A stretch of DNA of 64,000 nt from NCBI GenBank assembly GCA_035373625.1, contig DAOSNS010000008.1, forward strand, positions 62,001-126,000, written 5' to 3'. The number at the start of each line of letters is the position of its first letter. Within the stretch, counting starts at the first letter, position 1. This stretch comes from DSWT01 sp035373625 (GTDB lineage: Bacteria; Chloroflexota; Anaerolineae; B4-G1; SLSP01). The notes beneath the pieces are model-generated. The model ran no database searches. It worked only from the letters and a program-made list of their open reading frames with translations, and was not told the origin of the DNA. Positions 55,747 to 62,593 of the stretch are shown one piece after another. The position numbers and the translations under genes were made by a program.

Positions 55747-56118
55747 TTATGCAGAATGCGGCATCTCGCGGCTGGCGAGGATGTCAATGCCCGTATCCAG
55801 CGCGTTTGCCAGCACAACCTGCCCCGTCGCCACGGGGGCTTCGAGTTCCACCTGGCGCAGTGCCTCCAGCAGCTCGAAGATGCGCGGTTTGGGGAATGGT
55901 CGCGCGGTGTAGACGGGCACAAGCGGATGGAGGCCGCCCTTCACGCGCACCGTTGTCGCCACCATGCGCCGGGGATCGGTCAGCTCGCGGCGCACGTAGG
56001 CTTCGCCGCGCGGGCAGGTATTGCCATCCACGCTGAGCAGCGTTTCGCCCTCGCGGGTCACTTCCACCGAACACCCCATCGGACAAGTGATGCAGATCAT
56101 CTTCTCGGTAATCGGCAT
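55747..56118 (-). CDS. DUF1667 family protein
   Basis: The start is ATG at 56118 behind GGAGG; the product has 123 residues. Four Cys in CITCPMGCSVEV and GNTCPRG suggest an Fe-S or zinc site. DUF1667 proteins are regularly encoded with GlpA-type dehydrogenases and the FAD oxidoreductase seen here. They are thought to form an electron-transfer subunit of a glycerol-3-phosphate dehydrogenase complex. It is the last gene of the glp operon. Confidence 0.88.
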   Translation of the reverse strand: MPITEKMICITCPMGCSVEVTREGETLLSVDGNTCPRGEAYVRRELTDPRRMVATTVRVKGGLHPLVPVYTARPFPKPRIFELLEALRQVELEAPVATGQVVLANALDTGIDILASREMPHSA

Positions 56119-56137
56119 AGCATCCTCCAAAGAGAAT

Positions 56138-56193
56138 GTCAACGGATTAAACGGATGAAACGGATTTCTTCTGAATCCGTTAAAATCCGTTTA
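56138..56193. repeat. GTCAACGGAT-type palindromic repeat (copy 2)
   Basis: GTCAACGGATTAAACGGAT (56138-56156) pairs perfectly with ATCCGTTTAATCCGTTGAC (56175-56193), with further pairing inside. It is related to 41617-41674. It sits between two glp operon genes. Confidence 0.85.
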
Positions 56194-56205
56194 ATCCGTT
56201 GACAC

Positions 56206-57057
56206 TTATCTTGTCTCAACACAACCAGTCTCGGCCATCACTTTGCGCAGTGCGGTGACGGCGATCTTCATCCCCTCTGCGCCGCTGAAGCCGGTGCTGT
56301 GTCCGGCGATTTTGAGATGTGGTTCCAATGCCAGCACACCCTGGTAACCGGCTTCCTTGAGGTGCGTGAGCAGCAGCGGGAGTTGTCCATCACCCTCGCC
56401 TGCGGGGACGACATGCCCATCGGCCAGCACTGCGTCTTTGACATGGACGTAGCCGATGAATTCGCCAACCATCGGCCAGCCACGCTCGACGACCCGCTCC
56501 TCACCGACCTGGACAAAGTTGGCCGAATCCCACAGGAAGCGCAAAGCCGGGCGGTTGATCGCCTTGATGACGGCTTCGCAGCGCGCCAGTGTGTCGGTGA
56601 CGATGCCTTTTTCGTTTTCGAGCAGCAGCACGAAGCCCTCGCGTTCCGCCATCTCGGTTAGCTTTGCCAGGCGGGCGACGGCTTCCTCAACGTAGTCGTC
56701 GTAATGTTCATTGGTGCTGGTATCCGGCGGGTAAAACGAGAACAGGCGCACACGGCGGCAACCGACGACCTCGCCGACCTGAAAGATGCGCGTCAGGTTG
56801 CCGATTTCGTACTCGATGGGTTCTGTAATCGGCGATTTGCCGATGGGACTGCCCAAACAGGCCACCTGGATGTGGTGCGCGTTGCACAGCTTGACCACTT
56901 GCTCCAGGTCATCGTCGTCCATCCGCAGCACGTTCTTGCCCCACGCCCCGCGCAGGTCCAGTCTGCCGACATTCAGAGCGTTGAGCGTTTGTAGTTGTTC
57001 TTCCAAATCCGGAGCGATTTCATCGCCAAAAGCACTGAGGGTAAAGGTTGCGGTCAT
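56206..57057 (-). CDS. Sugar phosphate isomerase/epimerase-like TIM barrel protein
   Basis: The start is ATG at 57057 behind AGGAGG; the frame upstream reads only repeats. The product has 283 residues of the AP_endonuc_2 fold: FTLSAFGDEIAPDLEEQL, VGRLDLRGAWGKNV, LLLENEKGIVTDTL, RFLWDSANFVQVGEE and IGYVHVKDAVLADG. The Glu, Asp, His and Glu metal ligands appear in LLENEK, WDSANF, VHVKDA and ALEPHL. The substrate is unknown. Its place inside a glycerol operon is unusual. Confidence 0.85.
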   Translation of the reverse strand: MTATFTLSAFGDEIAPDLEEQLQTLNALNVGRLDLRGAWGKNVLRMDDDDLEQVVKLCNAHHIQVACLGSPIGKSPITEPIEYEIGNLTRIFQVGEVVGCRRVRLFSFYPPDTSTNEHYDDYVEEAVARLAKLTEMAEREGFVLLLENEKGIVTDTLARCEAVIKAINRPALRFLWDSANFVQVGEERVVERGWPMVGEFIGYVHVKDAVLADGHVVPAGEGDGQLPLLLTHLKEAGYQGVLALEPHLKIAGHSTGFSGAEGMKIAVTALRKVMAETGCVETR

Positions 57058-57103
57058 AACTATCCTCCTGAAAATATGAGAATCAGCGAATGGGAGAATT
57101 CTG

Positions 57104-57163
57104 CTGATTCGCTGATTCTTTGATTCGCCCATTCGCCATTTGCCATTCGCCATTTGCCATTTA
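57104..57163. repeat. 7-bp-type tandem repeat tract
   Basis: CTGATTC/TGATTCG units pass into GCCATTT/GCCATTC units up to the stop codon of the FAD oxidoreductase gene. Confidence 0.8.
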
Positions 57164-58471
57164 CCGTGGAACGACATGCACCGTGAGGTTTTCGGCTTTG
57201 CGCACGGCGTCGTAGTCGCGCCCGCGTAGGGTGATGTTGACCATTTCGCCGGGACGGGCGTAACGCTCGTTTTTGTGCGTGATGACCGTCTCGCCGTCGC
57301 GCACCTCGACGCGCACGGGCTGCTCCAGCGGGCGTGTCACCCGCATCTGCAACATCACCGTATCTTCGGTGAGCGTCTCCGGGTTCACTTTATGCGGCAC
57401 AACGTAGCGCACATTCTCGCCTGCTCGCGTTGCCACATAATTCGTAATTCGTGATTCGCCATCCGCCATTTGCCATTTGCCATTTGTTATTTGCTGCGCC
57501 GCCCGCTTCCCCGCCGTCATTCCCGCTTGCGTGACCCAGTCTACCAGGTCGTACACGTGAACGACGTTGCCCGCCGCGTAAATGCCGGGCACGTTTGTCT
57601 GGAAGCCGTCATCCACATACGGCCCGCCGGTGATGGGGTCGAGCGCCACGCCGGCTTTGAGCGACAGCTCGTTCTCCGGGATAAGGCCCACGGAGAGCAA
57701 CAGCGTGTCGCAGGGGATGATTTCTTCGGTGCCGGGGATGGGCTGCCAGCGTTCATCCACGGCTACCGATTCGACGGCCTCGACGCGGTTCTTGCCGATG
57801 ATGCGCTTGACGGTATGCGACAGGTGCAGCGGGATGTCGAAATCGAGCAGGCATTGGACGTAGTTGCGGCTCAGGCCGGTGAGGTAGGGCATCACTTCGA
57901 GCACGCCCTCGACCTTCGCGCCCTCGAAGGTGAGCCGCCGCGCCATGATCATGCCGATGTCGCCGGAGCCGAGGATGACGAAGCGCTTGCCGGGCATATA
58001 GCCTTCGACGTTGACCCATCGCTGCGCCGTCCCTGCTGTGTAGACGCCCGCCGGGCGCGGGCCGGGGATCCGGATCTGCGCGCGGGTGCGCTCGCGGCAG
58101 CCCATCGCCATAATGATCGCCCGCGCCTGCAATTCCACCAGGCCGCCGCGTGAACTCGTCACAAAAACACGGCGGTCGGACGTTACATCCAGCACCATCG
58201 TGTCGAGCAGGTACTCCACGCCGATGGCCTTGGCCTCGTCCGCGAACCGCTGCGCGTACGTGGGGCCGGGCAAGTCCTCCTTAAAAGTCTCCACGCCGAA
58301 GCCGTTGTGGATGCATTGCAACAGAATGCCGCCCAATTCGATGTCGCGCTCCAGCACGAGCACGTCGTCCGCCCCGCCCTTCTTGGCCGCAATCGCTGCC
58401 GCCAATCCGCCGGGGCCACTGCCGATAACGATGACGTCGTAGACCGATTTAAGTTTTTTCATGGCTCTCAT
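57161..58471 (-). CDS. FAD/NAD(P)-dependent oxidoreductase of the glp operon
   Basis: The product has 436 residues; ATG at 58462 is an alternative start. The FAD site is VIGSGPGGLAAAIAAKKGG, the NAD site is GSGDIGMIMARRL, and the closing FAD motif is YAAGNVVHVYDLVDWVTQAG. It is the partner usually found between GlpA and DUF1667 in glycerol operons and probably moves electrons from glycerol 3-phosphate oxidation. Residues about 327-343 (GKWQMADGESRITNY) are encoded by a 7-bp repeat tract and look like an insertion. It overlaps the hicA stop by 4 bp. Confidence 0.88.
   Translation of the reverse strand: MRAMKKLKSVYDVIVIGSGPGGLAAAIAAKKGGADDVLVLERDIELGGILLQCIHNGFGVETFKEDLPGPTYAQRFADEAKAIGVEYLLDTMVLDVTSDRRVFVTSSRGGLVELQARAIIMAMGCRERTRAQIRIPGPRPAGVYTAGTAQRWVNVEGYMPGKRFVILGSGDIGMIMARRLTFEGAKVEGVLEVMPYLTGLSRNYVQCLLDFDIPLHLSHTVKRIIGKNRVEAVESVAVDERWQPIPGTEEIIPCDTLLLSVGLIPENELSLKAGVALDPITGGPYVDDGFQTNVPGIYAAGNVVHVYDLVDWVTQAGMTAGKRAAQQITNGKWQMADGESRITNYVATRAGENVRYVVPHKVNPETLTEDTVMLQMRVTRPLEQPVRVEVRDGETVITHKNERYARPGEMVNITLRGRDYDAVRKAENLTVHVVPR
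57444..57492. repeat. 7-bp repeats inside the FAD oxidoreductase gene
   Basis: Seven units (GTAATTC, GTGATTC, GCCATCC, three GCCATTT, GTTATTT) stay in frame over 49 bp. Confidence 0.85.
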
Positions 58472-58683
58472 TGTTTGTTTTTCTGGATATCAGCTAGAGT
58501 CAATCCTAGATCCGCTAAAATGCTACGCAATGTTCCTGTTTTGAGGTCCTTGCTGCCCCAATCAGGAATCGTTGTGTACTGCTCATTGGCCGGATTCCAC
58601 CAGATGCGGTGTGAACCAGCGCCATTTCTAACAAATTCGCAGCCCAGATCGCGTAATCGCTTGGCCAACTCTCTATATTTCAT
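58468..58683 (-). CDS. hicA: HicA-like mRNA interferase toxin
   Basis: The product has 71 residues from ATG at 58683. The double-stranded RNA-binding fold reads YRELAKRLRDLGCEFVRNG, and the catalytic His is in AGSHRIWWNP. DLKTGTLRSILADLGLTLADI closes the domain. It cuts mRNA when free. The gene follows hicB with a 4-bp overlap and lies inside the glp operon between glpA and the FAD oxidoreductase. Confidence 0.88.
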   Translation of the reverse strand: MKYRELAKRLRDLGCEFVRNGAGSHRIWWNPANEQYTTIPDWGSKDLKTGTLRSILADLGLTLADIQKNKQ

Positions 58684-58940
58684 GCCGGTACCATGCGGAG
58701 CACAAATGGTGTGTGTTGATTTGTCTCCTCGAATAATGCCGGAATAGGAGCATGTTTCGCGCGACGTGCTTCTAGCATTGCACGGATATTTCCTGGAATG
58801 GAGCGCATAGCTTCGTCCAATGTCTCGCCCCAGGCATGGCATCCTGGTAGAAGCGGACAACTGATCTTGTAGACTCCATCCTCTTCCAGGTATTCCACGG
58901 TGATAGGAACAGTCACACTGTCAATGGCAATCGTTTCCAT
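58680..58940 (-). CDS. hicB: HicB-like antitoxin
   Basis: The start is ATG at 58940 behind GGAGA; the product has 86 residues. The partial RNase H-like fold is VPITVEYLEEDGVYKISCPLL, PGCHAWGETLDEAMRSIPGNI. There is no clear DNA-binding domain at the C-terminus. The frame stays open upstream to 59081, where it encodes a fragment like another antitoxin family, so a longer fused product is possible. Confidence 0.8.
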   Translation of the reverse strand: METIAIDSVTVPITVEYLEEDGVYKISCPLLPGCHAWGETLDEAMRSIPGNIRAMLEARRAKHAPIPALFEETNQHTPFVLRMVPA

Positions 58941-59081
58941 AAGAATAGTCTCCAGTCCTTGCGCCGGCCCGGTTGTGATTTCGTGATGTATATTGTCCGG
59001 CGTGATTTGCTTTAACAATACCTCCAGTTGTGGCGGAATCGGGACAACGACGGGTGTAATAACGACACTTCTTTGACCCAA
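58941..59081 (-). pseudogene. MazE/AbrB-type antitoxin tail fused in frame to hicB
   Basis: The 47 codons upstream of hicB read PPQLEVLLKQITPDNIHHEI and then TTGPAQGLE, which resembles the toxin-binding tail of MazE-like antitoxins (LLAQITPENIH-E then GP-VG-E). The DNA-binding half is missing. A TTG at 59081 could start it. It is probably a relic of a second toxin-antitoxin module. Confidence 0.4.
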
Positions 59082-59085
59082 GATA

Positions 59086-60612
59086 TTACACTTTCCACGC
59101 TTTTGTCGTGCGATATAGAAATTCCGAGCCTTGCCCCTTCTTGCTTATCTCTAGCGGTGACACGCCCAACTCCCGCGCCAGGATGTCCACGACGCGCGGC
59201 ATGTCGAAGCCGCCGAGACAGCGCCCGGTGCCGAGCCACGTGCGGCGCTTGATGGCGTCGTAGGTGGTGGCGGGGATGGGGGCGTGGATTTCGGCGACGA
59301 TCTCGCCTTCGGTGACGGTCTCACAGCGGCAAATGACGCGCCCGTAGCGCGGGTCGCGGGCGATGAGCGCCGCCTGCGCCTCGCGGTCGAGGTGGCGGAA
59401 GACCGGGCGCGCCGGACGGATGGGATTCCAATCCGCTTTTTCGCGCAAATCTTCGCCCGCGCCCTGAAGCAGGGCCACCACTCGCTCGGCGATAGCGGGC
59501 GCGGCGGTGAGGGCGGGGGACTCCATCCCGCCCAGGTTGACGAAACCCGCTACGCTATCGGGAATCTCGATGATGAAGTCCTTGTTGTACGGCGTGGCGC
59601 AGGTGAGACACGGCGCATTGCCGCCGGGACGCAGCCCCGCGAACGTCGCAATCACGTCGCGCTGGCTGAGGCCGGGAACGAGCTTTTGCGCGCCCTCCCA
59701 GATTTCACGCATTCCCTCGGCGGTGACGGCGGCGTCGGTCTTGTCGGCGATCTCCTCGGCGTTGGGACCGACCAGCGTGTTGCCGTGCAGCGTCGTGGTG
59801 ACGAGGATGCCCTTGCTGACCTTACTCGGCACAGGGAAGAGCACGTTGTTGATCTGCACTCTGGCGCGATCCATCACAAAATACTCGCCGCGTCGGGGGG
59901 TGATGGTGAACTCCGGTCGCACCCCGGCCTTATGCATCACTTCATCAGCAAACAGCCCGGCGGCGTTGACGATCCACCGCCCATAGAAGTCACCCTGATT
60001 CGTCTTGATCCCGATGATGCGTGAGGCGTGATTCGTGATTCGTGATTCATGATTCGTGATTTGTGATTCGCTCTCCCAGATGAAGTCCTCGAAGGCGGTG
60101 TTCAGGCGCAGTTCGACGCCGTTCATCACGGCATTTTCGGCGGCGGCGATCGTCGCGGCCCACGGATCGCAGATGCCACCCGTGGGACAGTATAACGCGC
60201 CACTCACCGCCGGATTGATCGCCGGTTCGCGTTGCCGCATTGCCTCGCCGGAGATGATCTCGGTGGGGACGCCGCCGATGTCGCCGCGTTGCTTTAGCTC
60301 ATCCAGCGCTGCCAGCTCCGCCGCGCCGATGGCGACGACATACGTGCCGGTGCGCGCGAAGGGGAACTGCAATTCGGCGGCAAGCTGATCCCACATCGCG
60401 TTGCCGGCGATGTTTGTTTGCGCCTTGAGCGAGCCGGGTACCGCGTCGTAGCCGCCGTGGATGATGGCTGAATTCGCTGCCGTCGCCCCCGTGCAGATGT
60501 CGGACTCTTTCTCGATCCATAAAATATCGAGGTCGTAACGCGCGAGCGTGCGAGCGACCATTGATCCCACGATGCCCGCGCCGATGATGATGATGTCGTA
60601 AGATTTTTGCAT
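59086..60612 (-). CDS. glpA: FAD-dependent glycerol-3-phosphate dehydrogenase, GlpA type
   Basis: The product has 508 residues with GGAG before the ATG. It has an N-terminal FAD motif IIIGAGIVGSMVARTLARYD and the DAO fold with ATAANSAIIHGGYD. The C-terminal BFD-like [2Fe-2S] domain reads YGRVICRCETVTEGEIV and GTGRCLGGFDMPRVV. The fourth Cys, usually GGFC, is Asp here. It oxidises glycerol 3-phosphate to dihydroxyacetone phosphate at the membrane. Residues about 182-196 (ITNHESRITNH) come from a 7-bp repeat tract. Confidence 0.92.
   Translation of the reverse strand: MQKSYDIIIIGAGIVGSMVARTLARYDLDILWIEKESDICTGATAANSAIIHGGYDAVPGSLKAQTNIAGNAMWDQLAAELQFPFARTGTYVVAIGAAELAALDELKQRGDIGGVPTEIISGEAMRQREPAINPAVSGALYCPTGGICDPWAATIAAAENAVMNGVELRLNTAFEDFIWESESQITNHESRITNHASRIIGIKTNQGDFYGRWIVNAAGLFADEVMHKAGVRPEFTITPRRGEYFVMDRARVQINNVLFPVPSKVSKGILVTTTLHGNTLVGPNAEEIADKTDAAVTAEGMREIWEGAQKLVPGLSQRDVIATFAGLRPGGNAPCLTCATPYNKDFIIEIPDSVAGFVNLGGMESPALTAAPAIAERVVALLQGAGEDLREKADWNPIRPARPVFRHLDREAQAALIARDPRYGRVICRCETVTEGEIVAEIHAPIPATTYDAIKRRTWLGTGRCLGGFDMPRVVDILARELGVSPLEISKKGQGSEFLYRTTKAWKV
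60028..60069. repeat. 7-bp repeats inside glpA
   Basis: Six GTGATTC-type units in frame encode a 7-residue repeat (ITNHESR, ITNHASR) on the minus strand. Confidence 0.9.
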
Positions 60613-60630
60613 ATTGACTCCGATGTGAAT

Positions 60631-60783
60631 TTAGTGGATGTAATCATCCAGCACTAATCGTTTCAAGTTTGGCAGGTCGGGTAAACGTGCATCATTGGTT
60701 AGCAAATAAGATGCTCCAGCGTACATGGCTGTTGCCATTTGAACTGCATCGGGTGTTCGTAACGAGACATCTAGCCATCCCAT
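60631..60783 (-). pseudogene. VapC-like PIN toxin, C-terminal fragment
   Basis: A 50-codon frame from ATG at 60783 reads RTPDAVQMATAMYAGASYLL, then TNDARLPDLPNLKRLV. This is the last third of a PIN domain with the third and fourth acidic residues. The first Asp and the second Glu are absent, so it should be inactive. It overlaps the antitoxin gene's end, where a full vapC would start. Confidence 0.75.
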
Positions 60784-60998
60784 GAATCACGCTCCTGGTT
60801 GATGTAAGCATCCACATCCATATTTTGCCATATATCTTTACCTAATCCACGTAACTCCAGAATACTGTGCGAAGTTTGTGTTTTTGGAGTATGTCTTAGC
60901 CATTGTGTAAGCGCTTCAAGCAATTGCAACTGCTCTTCGCGTCCTAGCCCTTTTGTCAGATTGAGAATCTGATTATAGGTGATATTGGGTGTAGTCAT
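60771..60998 (-). CDS. VapB-like antitoxin
   Basis: The start is ATG at 60998 behind GGAGGTG; the product has 75 residues. A helical N-terminal region (LTKGLGREEQLQLLEALTQW) leads to the toxin-binding tail LRGLGKDIWQNMDVDAYINQERDSW, typical of antitoxins paired with PIN toxins. The partner toxin is cut down to a fragment. It lies between glpK and glpA. Confidence 0.75.
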   Translation of the reverse strand: MTTPNITYNQILNLTKGLGREEQLQLLEALTQWLRHTPKTQTSHSILELRGLGKDIWQNMDVDAYINQERDSWDG

Positions 60999-61037
60999 TA
61001 CACACCTCCGGTTTCTATTTCTGATGCTCAAAGTATA

Positions 61038-62552
61038 TCACATTTCCACCCAATCCAGCGTGCGTTGCACAGCCTTCTGCCAGCCCGCATATAGCGCCGC
61101 GCGCTTGTCCGCCGCCATTCGCGGCTCGAAGACCTTGTCCACGCCCCAGTTTTGTCGCAGCGCGTCGAGGTCTTCCCAAAAGCCCACGGCCAGCCCGGCG
61201 GCGTAGGCCGCGCCGAGCGCCGTCGTCTCGGTGACGGTGGGCCGCACGACGGGTACGCCGAGGATGTCGGCCTGGAACTGCATCAGCAGTGCGTTGGCGA
61301 CCATGCCACCGTCCACCTTGAGCGAGGTGAGCGCGACGCCGGAGTCCTTTTCCATCGCCTCCAGCACATCGCGGGTCTGGTAGGCGGTGGCTTCGAGCGC
61401 GGCGCGGCAGATGTGGTTTTTGGTGATGTAGCGTGTCAGCCCGACCATGACGCCGCGCGCATCGCTGCGCCAGTAGGGGGCGAAGAGGCCAGAGAAGGCG
61501 GGGACGATGTACATCCCACCGGCATCCTCGACCTGGCGCGCCAGCTCTTCGATCTGCGGGGCGCGGTCGAAGAAGCCCAGGTTGTCGCGCAGCCATTGCA
61601 CCAGCGCGCCGGTGATGGCGATGGAGCCTTCCAGCGCGTAGACGGCGGGCGCGTCACCGAACTTGTAGCCGAGGGTCGTCAGTAAGCCGCTCGCTGAGGG
61701 CACGATCTCCGTGCCGGTGTTGAGCAGCATAAAGCAGCCCGTCCCGTAAGTGTTCTTGGCCTCGCCGGGCGTGAAGCACGTCTGCCCGACGAGCGCTGCT
61801 TGCTGGTCGCCCAGGTCGCCGGTGACGGGCAAACTCTCGCCGAACGGCCCTTCCTTGCGCGTGAACCCGTACGGACGGGGCGCACTGGAAGCGCGAATCT
61901 CCGGCAGCATCGAGCGCGGAATGTCCAGTGTGCGCAGGATGTCCGCATCCCAATCCAGCGTCTCAAGATTCATCAACAGCGTGCGGCTGGCGTTGGTCAC
62001 GTCGGTGACGTGCGCGCCGCCGTGCGGCCCGCCGGTGAGCCACCAGATGACCCACGTGTCTATGGTGCCGAAAAGCGCGTCGCCCTTGTCGGCAGCCGCG
62101 CGCACGGCGGGGACGTTGTCCAGCATCCACTTCACCTTCGGCCCGGCGAAGTAGGTCGCCAGCGGCAGCCCGGTGACGGCGCGGAAGCGATCCTGTCCGC
62201 CCTCAAGCGCCAGCGCGTCGCAGATGCCTTTGGTGCGCGTATCCTGCCAGACGATAGCGTTGTAGAGCGGCTGGCCCGTGCGCCGGTCCCATACCACCGT
62301 CGTCTCGCGCTGGTTGGTGATCCCCACGGCGGCGATGGCCCCGCTGGGGATGTTGCCCTGCGTCAACGTCTGGCGGATGACTTTTTGCGTCTTTTCCCAG
62401 ATTTCGAGCGGATTGTGTTCCACCCAACCGGGCTGCGGATAAATTTGCTCGTGTTCTTCGTAGGACCAGATAACGGGACGTCCGCTGTGATCGAAGAGAA
62501 TGCAGCGCGTGCCGGTCGTGCCCTGGTCAATGGCAGCGATGTATTGTGTCAT
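61038..62552 (-). CDS. glpK: Glycerol kinase
   Basis: The product has 504 residues with AGGAGGT before the ATG. FGGY signatures are IAAIDQGTTGTRCILFDHSG, YPQPGWVEHNPLEIW, GITNQRETTVVWDRRTG and NAIVWQDTRT. The C-terminal domain shows GDLGDQQAALVGQ, GTGCFMLLNTG, YALEGSIAITGALVQWLRD and LKVDGGMVANALLMQFQADI. It makes glycerol 3-phosphate from glycerol and ATP. It is the first gene of the operon; no GlpF facilitator is seen in the window. Confidence 0.97.
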   Translation of the reverse strand: MTQYIAAIDQGTTGTRCILFDHSGRPVIWSYEEHEQIYPQPGWVEHNPLEIWEKTQKVIRQTLTQGNIPSGAIAAVGITNQRETTVVWDRRTGQPLYNAIVWQDTRTKGICDALALEGGQDRFRAVTGLPLATYFAGPKVKWMLDNVPAVRAAADKGDALFGTIDTWVIWWLTGGPHGGAHVTDVTNASRTLLMNLETLDWDADILRTLDIPRSMLPEIRASSAPRPYGFTRKEGPFGESLPVTGDLGDQQAALVGQTCFTPGEAKNTYGTGCFMLLNTGTEIVPSASGLLTTLGYKFGDAPAVYALEGSIAITGALVQWLRDNLGFFDRAPQIEELARQVEDAGGMYIVPAFSGLFAPYWRSDARGVMVGLTRYITKNHICRAALEATAYQTRDVLEAMEKDSGVALTSLKVDGGMVANALLMQFQADILGVPVVRPTVTETTALGAAYAAGLAVGFWEDLDALRQNWGVDKVFEPRMAADKRAALYAGWQKAVQRTLDWVEM

Positions 62553-62593
62553 GGATACCTCCTGGAATGATGTAACGTTTGGACTTTTTGGTG

